A stretch of 64,000 nucleotides of DNA, taken from positions 62,001 to 126,000 of the forward strand of contig JPHH03000062.1 of NCBI GenBank assembly GCA_000750105.3. The letters are read 5' to 3'. Under the pieces are notes generated by a model. The model searched no databases, had not been told where the DNA came from, and saw only the letters and a list, made by a program, of their open reading frames with translations. This stretch comes from Tolypocladium sp. Sup5 PDA-1 (lineage: Eukaryota > Ascomycota > Sordariomycetes > Hypocreales > Ophiocordycipitaceae). The translations under genes were made by a program, and so were the position numbers. The first letter of the stretch is position 1. Every line of letters starts with the position of its first letter. This document shows, one piece after another, positions 33,214 through 44,159 of the stretch.

Positions 33214-35691
33214 ATGAGAGCGGAAGAAGTACACACGTACGCCGCGGGGCTGAATACCCCAGACCTGCAGCAACTGAAGGCTAAACACAACGAACTCCTG
33301 GACACCATCGACAAACTGCGGGACAACGACATCGGTAGATATGTCGAACTTCCACAGATTGTCGTCGTCGGCGACCAGTCCTCCGGAAAGAGTTCTGTCC
33401 TGGAAGCCATCTCCCGGGTGCGATTCCCGTCAAAGAGCACCCTCTGCACGCGCTTCGCCACGGAGCTGGTCCTCCGCGAGGCGGATGAGCCGAGGATGGA
33501 GGTGACCATCAGGCCTCACGACAGTGAATCTAAAGATGTCAAGAAAAAGCTCGCAGAGTTTAACAAGGTCCAAACTGAGCTCTGTGAGCTGTCCAATATT
33601 ATCAAAGAGGCGACGGAGTACATGGGAATCGACGGGGGCAGCAACTCATTCTCCAAGCACATCCTCCGCGTCAAGATCTCTGGCCCGGGCATCCCCCAGC
33701 TGACCTTGGTCGACCTTCCCGGCTTCTACCACTCCAGCGGCAGGAACCAGCTAGCCGAGCACCGGAGCATTGTCAGCGAGCTGGCAGCCGAGTACATGGA
33801 GCGGGAGAGCAGCATCATCCTGGCAGTGGTCTCGGCCAAGAGCGACCCCGTGATGCAGCAGGTCCTGGAGGAGACAAGACGGTACGACGAACGCGGCCAG
33901 CGGACCCTCGGAATCATAACCAAGCCAGACAAGCTGGATCAGGGCGAGCTAGAGGATGACTTCCTGCAACTCCTCAAAAACAACAAGAGCTCACCCCGTT
34001 TCCTGAAGCACGGGTGGCACGTCCTTCGCAACCGGGGTGAAGGGGAACCAGCAGACTTCGACGCCAGGGACAAGACAGAAGCGGAACTCTTCCAATCTCG
34101 TCCGTGGACCGAGCTCCCGGACAGGAACAAGGGCATAGCATCCCTCCGCGAGAAGCTGAGCAGAGTGCTCCTGATGCATATCGCCGGAAAGTTGCCACAC
34201 GTCACGATGCGCATCGAGCAGTTGATCGACGACCGCCAGCGCGCCCTCGACGACCTAGGCGAGCCCCGGATAAAGACTGGTGACTACCTGAGGCACTTGG
34301 AGGGCATCGCGAGAGACTTTACCCGGCTCACGGTGCAGGCCGTCGGAGGCGAGGAAAAGGACTCTGCTTTCTTTGGCGAAATCTGTCCCGGATCCGAGCT
34401 GGACATGGCCGGTGGACGCCGTAACCTTCGCGCGCAAGTCCGCAGTCAAAACCGAGCCTTCGTCGCGGTACTGAGGAAGTGCGGCGCCAAACGAGTCATC
34501 GAATGGCGAGACGGGGCCGACAAAGAGGCTTGGGTACAGGCGGATATACCCGGCGAGCTGGAGCATCTTGCGGCGTGCTACAATGCCAAAGAGCCCGTGT
34601 CTGTTACTCAAGACGAGCTCGAAGAGCTGATACATAAATGGGCCATGGCATCCCGTGGCACCGAGCTTCCAGGCGTTTACAGCAGCAAAATGGCCCTGAC
34701 TCTGTTCGAAGACCAGGCCGAGCCGTGGGAAGGTATCGCCACTCGTCACGTAGAGCTGGTCACGGACGCGGCCGAGTCTCTTGTCAAGGAGATACTGCAG
34801 TTCGTAACGAGGGACGATGATGAGATGCGCGAAAGGCTCATGGCTTCGTTTGTCGCTCCGTTCTTCAAGGATAGGAGGGCCGCTCTCGGGAGAAAACTGC
34901 AGGAGGTGCTTCCGAGCCTGCACAAGACCGGCTTCCCGTTGGCGTTGGAAGAGGTTTTCCAGCAACGAACCAGCTCGCGAGCATGGAGGCGACTCCAAAG
35001 GCAAGTACACGAGCTGGATCAAGATCCATCCAACGTCTCGCTCTCGGCGGGTGTCAAACGGGCTTTGCAGAACCCGCTATTTGCCCAGGACGCTGTCAAT
35101 GCCCAGAAGGGAAAGGTTCAGGAATGGGGGATCGAGCGCGTACTCGACTACATGACAGAGTACTACGGGGTAAGTTCCTCACGTTGTGTACACGTAACCA
35201 GCAGAGTCTAGGGGAGTGAAGGATGAAGAATGGCGCGGCTAACTGATGTGTTCCGTTCTAGATGACGCTGGAGACGTTCATGACCAACGTCATCATACTG
35301 GCTGTTGAGAATCAGCTCATGTCTCGCATTCCGGACATCTTCACGATGACCAAGATTGTGCGGCGGGATGAGGATGAGCTGAAGCGGCTGGCTGGAGAGT
35401 CCGAGGAAGTGCAGGCCACTCGCGAAGAATGGCAGCGAGACTTGGACAAGCTGAGGACGGGACTCGAGTTGTGCGAGCAGTGGCGGATGGACAATAAGAG
35501 TGAGTCGACAGAAGAGCCATGCATCCTCACGGTTTCCTTCGACGCATAGACTAACACATTGACTATTAGAAGGGACGGTTGCACGCCCAAAGGTAAACGG
35601 CGTTGGCACGCGAGGGGAGAAGACGCTGGTTAATGGCTTCAAGCCCGCATCAAATGGAGTGAAGACCGAGACGACCGAGGTCATGACCTAG
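33214..35691 (+). CDS. Dynamin-like GTPase (fungal Mx/DRP-like)
   Basis: Large self-assembling GTPase of the dynamin family. Three exons (33214-35169, 35262-35499, 35570-35691) give 771 residues; a TTG upstream is ignored in favour of ATG 33214. GTPase motifs are complete: G1 GDQSSGKS at residues 53-60, G3 DLPG at 167-170, G4 TKPD at 236-239. Stalk helices follow, and exon 2 encodes the GTPase effector domain (ETFMTNVIILAVENQLMSRI), then a short Gly/Val/Thr tail. There is no PH or proline-rich domain, so it is not a classical dynamin; it resembles the variable fungal paralogues often labelled Mx-like rather than Vps1 or Dnm1. Membrane target unknown. An LTR-like repeat begins 147 bases after its stop codon. 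Confidence 0.9.
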
Positions 35692-35838
35692 AGTAAGAGC
35701 TGCGAGCTGTGGGGAGTTGGTTTTATGTTTTCTGTTACTGAAGTGTTTCATGCCCCCCTGCCAACGCCTGTGGTTCAGCGCGGTCCGGATGTATGTCGGG
35801 ATCTGCGGCGACTTGTGGAGGTCATGGTCTTGGTACTT

Positions 35839-36403
35839 TGTTGAGGGAGAACGAACACACTAAAGGCCGAGTGCAACGATCGTCGTGTAAGTCGTAGAGT
35901 CGGTCCCTGCCCAAGAAGTCAGCTATTAGTCAGTGATACGAGTCGTCGTGTAAGTTAGTGCGCTACTTAACGCGTAAGATAAGACGGGTATCCCCGTATA
36001 AGTTAGAGCGACTATTATCGTATAAGTTAGAGCGACCGTTATCGTGTAAGTTAGAGCGACCGTCTCCGTATAAGTTAGAATATTAGCATAGCGGCGTATA
36101 GTCTATAAATCAACGCCTATATAAATAGGTCTTTATATCGTATAAGTCAAAGGTAAAGAGGCAAGGAGAGGCAACCACGGCTATCTCAAAAATATAGGAG
36201 GAATTAACTAGGATTTTTTATTATTAGAATCTCGAAAGCTCATAAACGTTACGACTTACGTCGATGCATACATAAGGGACCATCTATTCATAGGGATATA
36301 GACGTCTCTCTTATACCTATAGACTCGCTAGGCGTCCCAATGTTCCTCCACTTTTTTGTGTTTTCCGTTTTTCTAGTCAGGGGTCTGCACCAACACCCTA
36401 ACA
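35839..36403 (+). mobile_element. LTR-like repeat, copy 1 (solo-LTR candidate)
   Basis: Begins TGTTGAGGGAGAACGAACAC and ends CACCCTAACA, with TG...CA termini in inverted form, as in Copia-type LTRs. The beginning matches copy 2 at 38279 almost base for base over about 30 bases, and the end shares the motif with CACTTTTTTGTGTTTTCCG. It is expanded by a 24-base tandem array and AT-rich sequence. No reverse transcriptase or integrase lies nearby, so it would be a solo LTR or a non-autonomous element. Flanking target duplications are not evident; the flanks (TACTT and AAGTA) are instead reverse complements. Confidence 0.6.
35996..36077. repeat. 24-base tandem repeat, about 3.4 copies
   Basis: Units begin at 35996, 36020 and 36044, each starting GTATAAGTTAGAGCGAC or GTGTAAGTTAGAGCGAC with small changes, followed by a partial unit at 36068. 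Related GTAAGTTAG phrases occur just upstream (near 35950). The array lies inside LTR-like copy 1 and is absent from copies 2 and 3. Confidence 0.85.
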
Positions 36404-38278
36404 AAGTACTATTGTACGATATGTGCTCGATGTTGCAAGTTGAAAGCAAGCCAGTAAATTGAGATGCAATCTTGTATATATAATACAGAGTTGCAAGGAG
36501 TGAATACATGCTGGCGAGTGGACATCATCGATGTACGAACTTATGAAGTAAATGAAAACGACCAACCGCTGAACAGACAATCAGTTTGAACGGCGCTGAG
36601 AGATCCCCTGGCCCGCCTAGCGTTGTGCGGAATGCCTGTAAGCATCTCAGCACTTATTACTAGCCCAGTCAGTCCACCGCCTTTTACCTCGTACTTGTGC
36701 TCGGAGTGCCTACGGAGGTTGGGGCCAAAAGTATGTCCAATCCTAGATGTGCATGTCGACGCCGAAAGAATGAGGTTGCGGCCGATCTGCACTCAACCAG
36801 ACTCAGGGGTTCTCGGATTCGGTGAAGGGGGAACAACTGCACGAACGAGCTTCCAACGTGTTCATATTAGTGGTCAATGGCACGGTCATTGACGGAGATA
36901 GGTTAATGTATCCCCGGCCTCCATGCCAATGTCCATCCTGCGAAGGGACTCGACAAGCTCAGATACGGTACGCCTCAGCTCTCCCGGGGTTTTCTGACTG
37001 TCTTAGGGACATCCCGAGATAGAGCGCGAAGTGAAGTACTCCTATATCTGGTTACTTTGGGTCTGAGTATTTGCCGTCTGCTTTTCCTTGGGAAGGCAGA
37101 CGAAGGCCGCTACACGGCGAGCCGACTTCGTACTCCGCACCATCATCGATGTGACAGACGGTGAGACTATCTCACCCTGGCGAATGCTTTCGGCGGAACA
37201 TCGGCCACCCCAGAGCTCTGAACCTGTGCTCTTTCCGAATACCAGTTACCATCCATGTCGAGCGCCTCTTCTCAAAAGCAGCCGGCATGAGTACAGCTAA
37301 GTTTCGAACTGCCGCGCCTATCTTTGGAGAAGACACTGCGGCAACAGTCAAGAGAGACAAGCTTAACCCAAGACTCGTCATGGGGACCGCCACCGTCGGG
37401 AGAGAAGATCTCATGCAGAAAATGCAGCGCTAATTGGAGGCCTTTTTCGTGGTCTGATACCATTAACATATTTTTGGACAGATTGCCAGCGGAGTGGCTA
37501 TCACATACGTGCCGTGCTGGCATCACCGCAGAAGTGTTCCACTGTCACTCCCCCTTTTCTTCTCAATCTTCTTTTCATTGCAATCCTTGACTTGCAGCTA
37601 CAGTGACTGGCCCATAGTATCCTTGCGAATATGTGTTATCTAGACGAAGAGGAGCTGTATATGTCGAAGCTGCGTTGGTGTTGCTGCTGGGCCGGTCTTT
37701 GAACGCCAATGGTCGAGTGTAATTGATGTACATTGAAAAATCTTCTGGGAGACCCTCTCAGAGAGCTTCCGCTGATAAGCTAAAAATTTTGTCTGCGATC
37801 AACTCATTTTTCTATTTTGCCGTTGTCATCTTAAGGCCTTGCCACGGCACCGAGCCACGGGGAAATATATTAACAGATATCCTAGCGATTCCAAGTCATC
37901 GCCCCAAGGCTGTTCTGTTTATAATCAGCGCAGTAGCACTTGCTAGTTGTGATGACCACGAACTCCATCCAATGTGACTGTTGATACTAGCATATCGTCG
38001 TACGTCTTCAAGATTTTAAAATACATATCCCTGACCGCGGCAGATAGAAGACATCTGCCTTTGGATACAATGTGGAGAGCCGCGTAGCCCAGCCTTCTAC
38101 CTAGTTCTGAGCCCAAGGTCATAGTCGGTTGGTTGGACGCTACAGCTATTGTGCTTTTTGGTGTCATATGAGCGAAGTACGAAAGAACGTGAGCCTAGGA
38201 GGAAATACAGACAAATGAGACAATTTATTAAAATTAGTTAAGCTAAACTCCTCGACACACTCGGCATCTCCACTCCTT

Positions 38279-38680
38279 TGTTGAGGGAGAGCGAACACAC
38301 CAAGGGCCGAGAGGAACGGGACATCGTGTAAAAGGAAAGGCAGTGCCTACCCAAGCAGACTAACAAGACTTTCACATGGTTCCTCAAAGTGTAAAGAACA
38401 AGAAGAGGCAGCGTAGGCAATCTCAAAAATGGGAGGAAAACTAAGAACTTGATTGCTAAGACCGTGAACAGATGGGGAACCATCTGTTCTCGAGGCTCTA
38501 GATGCCCCTTATATGCCTACGTGCTATCTTAGTCCCTGGTCCTCCTCCATCTTTTTGTGGTTTTCTTCTTTTTTGATCCTCCTCAGTCTTTTTGTGGTTT
38601 CTTCTTTTCTGATCCTCCTCCGTCTTTTTGTGGTTTTCTTCTTTTCTGATCCGGGTTCTGTGCCAGCCGGTACCTCAACA
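38279..38680 (+). mobile_element. LTR-like repeat, copy 2 (402 bases)
   Basis: Begins TGTTGAGGGAGAGCGAACAC and ends GGTACCTCAACA, so its ends are inverted repeats (TGTTGAGG/CCTCAACA) with TG...CA, as in Copia-type LTRs. The interior contains CTCAAAAATGGGAGGAAAAC, shared with the other copies, and three tandem units of about 37 bases (38541-38650) built on TTTTTGTGGTTTTCTTCTTT. It ends 73 bases short of the stop codon of the minus-strand gene at 38754. No clear 5-base target duplication. Confidence 0.65.
38541..38650. repeat. Three tandem units of about 37 bases within LTR-like copy 2
   Basis: Each unit reads CCTCCTC..TCTTTTTGTGG followed by a T/C-rich run and ends TGAT. The homologous place in copy 3 (44160-44370, inverted) and copy 1 has a single unit, so the triplication is specific to this copy. 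Confidence 0.8.
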
Positions 38681-38753
38681 AACTACTTCATACTACCTGC
38701 TCGCTATGAACAGGTTCCCCCTTTTGCCATTTCCAGTAATGCGAGCTTCCGTC

Positions 38754-40232
38754 TTACTCAGTTGTGGGGTTCTCCGGCTGCTTAGGCTCGACATCGTCGT
38801 AGGTGATGGCCATATACTTGCCTGGGTAGTATTTGGCGACCCACATTTCAGCCAGCATACCCTTGGTAATATCTTTCAAGTAGTAGTTGATGGGAATGCC
38901 GGAGGTGCCTTCGGCCGCCTTCTTGATGTAGTCTTCGAGCGCAGTCATCATGGAGTTGATGTCAAGAATCTTGTTGGAGCCGTCGTCGATTTCTGCGAGC
39001 GCCGACAAGGCGGCTTTGACCTCGCCCGCCTTCATGGATACCATTTGCCCGCCTGTCCGCGCCGCATCTGCCGACTGCTTCACGGTGTCCTGATCGGCAA
39101 CGGTTGCGTTCTGAAGGGTCGCAAGCGCCTCCAAACTCGACTTGGGGTCGAAGTTCGCAAACTTTTCGACGCCCAATTTCACTTCGTTGGCCACCATGGA
39201 TGGAATCGCACCCATGCAGATCAGCGTGACGTGCGAGTTGATGTTTTGCGAGCTGAGCATGTTCTTGACGTCATTGGCAATGGAGGTATTCACGCCAAAC
39301 CCGCCTGAAGCCTTCGAGAACCACGCGCCCGCATCCATCTGCGCCTGCAGCGATGTCACGACGGTGGTCATCTTCTCGCTGACAGACGTGCTGCTGGTGT
39401 TCAAGATATGAACCATGCCCACAAAGCTGGATCCAAACGTCATCCCAGAGATGATGCTGAATTTTTTGGCATTAGAACCGTCCGGATCATCCTGGCCGGC
39501 TAGTTCCATCATAGACTTGGTGCTCGTTGGGACTATTTTCTCGTCTTTGAAGAGATGATTCCAAACTTTGATGGCCTTGTCAACATTGAGCACAAACGGC
39601 GCGAGGATCGAGGCGTTTTTGTGCGTGCAAGAAACAGACAGCACCAGCGTGCCGGAGATGCTATGCTTGCTGGTTTGATCGCTGATCTGTTTCGAGGCGG
39701 ATTGGCTCATCTGCGTCGAAACGTCTTTGCCCAACCAGCTCATCGAAGCGGACACGTATGAAGATATGCTGCCGGCAAACGAACTGGCGTCCTGCTGGTT
39801 GGTGTCCAAGGAGAAGTACTGCACATCCATGTTGATGGAGTCAGAGGCGAGCGGCATCGACTTGATCTGCGATTTGACGTAGTCCACCGGACTCTCCATC
39901 TGTACGTGGACGCCCTGAATTTGAGCGCGGAGAGGTTGGATCTGCTCTTCAGCGGTGACCTTTTCATCGGCATACTTGGCCGCCGCTCCCTCAATTTTGT
40001 CGTTTAACTTCGTTACGGACGCGTCGACCTTAGCCGTCCCGATACCGAGGTTGAGGAGTTCGGTCTTGGTCATGTCGAGACTTCGCCTCGACGCCAAAAG
40101 CGTGTTGAGTTCTTCCTGAGCGGCATCCACAGGTGCTTGCAACCCCGAGATCTGCGTGACGAGTTGAAGCGCTTCATTGCTGACAATGTTGGCCAGCACA
40201 AGCTGGGGATCGTACGGGATCGTGGAAGGCAT
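38754..40232 (-). CDS. Unrecognised helical protein, partner gene A of a divergent pair
   Basis: Intronless, 492 residues from ATG 40232 (MPSTIPYDPQLVLANIVSNE). Mostly predicted helical: heptad-like coiled-coil segments at about residues 35-125 (for example EELNTLLASRRSLDMTKTEL), an Ala/Ser-rich stretch near 150-185 (SSYVSASMSWLGKDVST), then a more globular middle (LVLSVSCTHKNASILAPFVL, FSIISGMTFGSSFVGMVHIL) and a helical C-terminus ending in an acidic, proline-containing tail. No signal peptide and no clear membrane helix. I do not recognise the family. A TATATATAG element at about 40404-40412 lies 172 bases upstream in the right place for its promoter. It faces gene B (42118) across 1.9 kb, and LTR-like copy 2 lies just past its 3' end. 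Confidence 0.8.
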   Translation of the reverse strand: MPSTIPYDPQLVLANIVSNEALQLVTQISGLQAPVDAAQEELNTLLASRRSLDMTKTELLNLGIGTAKVDASVTKLNDKIEGAAAKYADEKVTAEEQIQPLRAQIQGVHVQMESPVDYVKSQIKSMPLASDSINMDVQYFSLDTNQQDASSFAGSISSYVSASMSWLGKDVSTQMSQSASKQISDQTSKHSISGTLVLSVSCTHKNASILAPFVLNVDKAIKVWNHLFKDEKIVPTSTKSMMELAGQDDPDGSNAKKFSIISGMTFGSSFVGMVHILNTSSTSVSEKMTTVVTSLQAQMDAGAWFSKASGGFGVNTSIANDVKNMLSSQNINSHVTLICMGAIPSMVANEVKLGVEKFANFDPKSSLEALATLQNATVADQDTVKQSADAARTGGQMVSMKAGEVKAALSALAEIDDGSNKILDINSMMTALEDYIKKAAEGTSGIPINYYLKDITKGMLAEMWVAKYYPGKYMAITYDDVEPKQPENPTTE

Positions 40233-42117
40233 GGTAACCGAAGACTTGGGTGAAAAGAGGGAGATAAAGTCAGAAAGATCTTCGCGACTGTGGCGTGTAA
40301 AAGCACTCCTTGTCTATCTGATGGGTAGGGCCAGAGTAGTTCTTTGGACTGAGCCTGCTTGATACTCAAGTTGCAACTAAACTTTACTCGGGGGTCGCGA
40401 GGGTATATATAGTCGACGAAATCGCTCTATGTCAGCTCTTGACGGAGCAGCGGTTGCTGGCTGAGTCCCCAAGTGAGATGCCATGAAGCCCGACGCAAGA
40501 GTATCGTTTGATTACAGTCGTCCTTGCAAAGTTCGCCGACCCCTGTGTCTGCGGTCGTACTGGACGATGGGCTGACCCCTGGCTATTCCAATGACCCTTC
40601 GGATAGGGGTTGCGAAGCTGCAAATGGCTGCATTCCGAACAATCCGTTCTCGCCAGTCATCATCTTTCTTCCTCATTTCAGATGAGCGCCAAGCAATAAT
40701 ATTGTCCGGTTCACCGTTCACCCCTTTCAGCTGGTTGTTGGCATGACAGGATGCTACCTGAATAGGCCGCTTTCAGCTGTTCACTTGAAGCAAGGCTAGC
40801 CCGAGTAAAGCGCCTTCCGTCATTGCCGTGACGAAACGAAAAATATGACCGGAATAGGCCACATGCGGGTGTCGTTATTTCGAAGACAAAAAGAAAGGGC
40901 AAGGACCGTGTGTTTACAAAGAAGGTAGCCGGATGCTAGAAATACCCGTGGAACTACGTCCGAAAGCTTAGCGTAGCTCTAACACTTGAGATACTCATGT
41001 GTCTACTCCCTGAATGGTCACTGTATTAGTGCTCAGCACCAGACTTCACTACGTGGATGGGCTAATATTGAGTGGGCGGCCCAAAACTACCTTACCCCTA
41101 TTACACAAACTACCCAAATGGTAGAGTTGGGTACCCAAAAGCATACGTTTATGGAAATGTCCATACTTATTAGGTGTTGGTGTGGGGTTTGGACTAAGCT
41201 GAACGGCTGAACGATCCAAGCTGAAGTGAGCGGTACGGACGTTAAGCAACGCCATCCAGTCCATGGATGGTCCAGTCAGTGCCCAGGGGCCTCCTCCGGC
41301 CCAAGAGCCAACGCTACTCAATCACACGCAGTCACACGGTGATGCCTTCTTGTGAGGAGATTCGCTCAAGTCTAAACACGCAGGGCCTGTGAACGCGTTA
41401 CCTCAAAGACGTGGTTGGCCTATCCAAATTTCACCGTTCCCCTCCCACCGGACTCGCCCTGGCTGACGGCACAGGACGTCGGCTGAATGTGAGCAGCTGA
41501 ATAGAACAGGGAAGTACAGGATAAAACGGCACTATTGTCTTGAGATGAGCTGAATAGAACAGGGAAGGACAGGATAAGACGGCACTATTACCTTGAGAAG
41601 AGCTGGATAGAACAGGGAAGGACAGGATAAGACGGCACTATTGTCTTGAGATGAGCTGAATAGAACAGGAAAGGAAATGGTAAGACGACACTATTGCCTT
41701 GAGATCAGCTGAACTGCATGCTGCAATGCCCTCAAGAAGCCATGGCGAGCTGGAGAGCATCCCTCCGCCGTGCTCATCTCGACGTGTTGTCCAATCACTG
41801 GTGAACAGTTATACAAGCCACCCCGGCGGCATGTCGGTGCGCACGATAGTGGACAGGCCGCAGGCAAGGCCGCCTTGACCTTGTGACTACGGCACTGCTT
41901 GTCGGTGTCTAGAGCACGTGGTGACATGAAGCCGGGCTGATAGCCATAGGTTTTTCATCTCCCCACAAGTTTCACGACTATACAAGGCTTACCGTACGCA
42001 CTTATTCACCTGTGAACAACTCTGAAGCCATAGTTTTGTTTTCAACACATTGCCTTTACTTGAACCTACCTTTACCAAACCTCATTCCCATTACAATCTT
42101 CTCAGACTGCACCCAAG
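40233..42117. promoter_or_regulatory. Divergent intergenic region between genes A and B
   Basis: About 1.9 kb with no supported gene. It holds the TATA-like element near 40404 for gene A and a four-copy 53-base tandem array at 41495-41706. Short frames on both strands have no family resemblance. Confidence 0.5.
41495..41706. repeat. 53-base tandem repeat, four copies
   Basis: Units start at 41495, 41548, 41601 and 41654, each opening AGCTGAATAGAACAGG (the third has AGCTGGATAG) and closing CTTGAGATG or similar. The fourth is the most diverged, and a fifth unit starts (AGCTGAA) and breaks off. It sits about 410 bases upstream of gene B. Confidence 0.95.
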
Positions 42118-44081
42118 ATGTTCATCTACACTGGAAAACTCCAGTGGCTACACTATGGCCAGGACGAACTTTTCGTCGTGGTCCTGCCGAACGGTCCCGT
42201 CCGTGTAGGGGATACAGTCTATTTGTATTTCCAGTGGACTGTCGATGCAAAGGGCGTCAAGAAAACCAAGTTGTTCCAAAGCCTGAACGTCGATAAGGTA
42301 GCCAAAGCCGAGAATGGCGACGACACCTTCCAGCTCTCACATGGGTATTACTCCTGGGAGATTCAGTCGCAACAGGGGTATCAGAGGATCACTGTCAACA
42401 TGTCCAACCAAGACGGCCACAAGAGCGCCATGAGCCTGAACCGCACGTACCAGCCCAAGAGGGAGGTGTCGACTGATCCAGCTCGCATCTGGACCGGAAA
42501 TTTGGACTGGCCCCAGTACGCCACCGACGAGCTGTTCATTGTCATTGTGCCTGATGGCTTCGGGGATGACAAGCCCATCCTGGCCTTCTGGCAGTGGACC
42601 GTGAACGCGGACGACAAGCCCAAGTTCCCCTGCCTTCTCAACGGCGTCCAGCAGGCCGAGAGCCCTTCTGAGGACGTGCTCAAGTTTACCTTCACCGACT
42701 ACTACACCATGACCTGCACCTGGGACGAGAAGACGGAGAAGCTGGCCATAAACATGCAGGAGCCCCAGAAGCACGGGCAACACATTGGGCCATTCAACCT
42801 GACGGCTCTCGTCGAACATCATTCGGAGTAAGTTTGCTCACCCTCGTCCCCTGTCATATGGACATCATCGCTTACTGATGGTTTGTTGGGAAAACAGGGG
42901 TATCACCGCACCCGAGCTCCCGGCGGGTAAGGCCGAGATCGAGGTCCGCTATCCCCAGGCGGAACCCGCACTCGCTCGTATCCATACGCCTATGCCTTTC
43001 CCGCACACGCTAGTCGAAACGTTGACGCACACCGCGGCATTCCTGGACGAGGCAGGCTATCTGGCCAAGTATGCCGTCGATGTACGTACAAAAACAGTTC
43101 CCTCTCCTCCCCGCTGCATGGACAATGCTGACTCCTTCGCAGCGATACCATACTCTGGACAAGTCGTATCATGCTCTGCTCACGCAGACCGACGAATTAA
43201 ACGGCCAAATCCGTGAACTGATGGGCGAGGTTCGCCAGCTGACGGTCGTGGGCGACAACAAGAAGAAGGAGATCGACAGCCTCCAGAGAAAGCTGGCCGA
43301 GTCGCTTGACGCGGCCGCCAAGAAGGAAGCTGAGCTCACGCAGCAGGTCCAGGACCTCCAAAAGGCTTCGGCCAAGGAGAAGAAGCACGATGCAGAGGAC
43401 CACAATGCCCTCGACACGGCCCACGAGCAGATCCAGAAGGAGCAAGATGCCAGGGCCAAGGTTGAGAAACAGGTGGTCACGCTGCAGTTCGCCCTGAGTG
43501 AGAGCCAGAGACGCATTCTGCAGCTCCAGGCTCAGGACTTCGAGCTGGTCAACGAGATCAGCCATCTCCGTGGCCAGCTGGACGCGGAGAAAGCCCACAA
43601 TGCCGAGCTCGAGGGGCGGGTCGGCGACCTGGAAGCCAAGGTGGCGGTGCTGGAGAATGACGCCGCAGCGATGAAGAAGACGCTGGTGCGCACCACCGAG
43701 GACCTGACGCAGGCTCAGGCAGACGCCGACGCCAAGGACAAGGTCATCGATGGCCTCAGGAACGACGTGACGGCCATCAAGAAGGACCGCGACGCCAAGG
43801 AGAAGGCCTACGAGGAGCTCCAGAAGAGCACCAGCGCCACCATCCAGGCCCTCGAGGACCAGATCGCCAAGCTGAAGGTTAAATGGCCGTTCTCCGACTT
43901 TCCAGACTTTCCCGATTTTCCTGACGGGTCGTCGTTCCCCAATCCATTCCCCGATGGATCAATCCCCAATCCCTTCCCCGACGGGTTCTTCCCCCCTCAT
44001 ACCTTTCCGCCGCCGCCGCAGCAGCAGCAGCAGACCACCGACGACCCCGTGGACGCAATCAGGAAGGCCTTGGGCCAATAG
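42118..44081 (+). CDS. Unrecognised protein: two tandem beta domains, long coiled coil, Phe-Pro-Asp tail (gene B)
   Basis: Three exons, 42118-42827, 42898-43081 and 43143-44081, give 610 residues with all phases closed. Residues about 1-112 and 120-235 are two copies of one domain: compare LQWLHYGQDELFVVVLPNG with LDWPQYATDELFIVIVPDG, and FQWTVDAKG with WQWTVNADD. The pattern of alternating hydrophobic residues suggests beta sandwiches. A linker rich in Pro follows (about 237-300), then an uninterrupted coiled coil of about 240 residues (DSLQRKLAESLDAAAKKEAE and so on), a repeat of FPDFPDFPDG / NPFPDGS type, a polyglutamine run and a short end helix. No signal peptide. I do not recognise the family. 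The tandem duplication and divergent arrangement with gene A are seen directly; any joint function is inference. Confidence 0.85.
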
Positions 44082-44159
44082 GCTCATATGACGATGTCGG
44101 TAAATTGTTGATATCTATGAAAGTCATTTTTACTTAGCTCAATCTGCAATGATACATTT

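Larger units (their letters stand above)
35692..38753. other. Repeat-bearing, gene-free region of about 3 kb
   Basis: Contains LTR-like copy 1, a 24-base tandem array inside it, unassigned sequence at 36404-38278, and LTR-like copy 2. A short frame around 37161-37433 has a hAT-transposase-like phrase (VERLFSKAAG) but nothing else to support that. Confidence 0.5.

Noticed and set aside
35834..36408. Target-site duplication around LTR-like copy 1
   Set aside because: The flanks TACTT and AAGTA are reverse complements, not a direct repeat, so a duplication is not shown.
37161..37433. Frame with VERLFSKAAG, reminiscent of the hAT transposase dimerisation motif
   Set aside because: Only one short phrase fits; the flanking residues, the rest of a transposase and terminal inverted repeats are absent.
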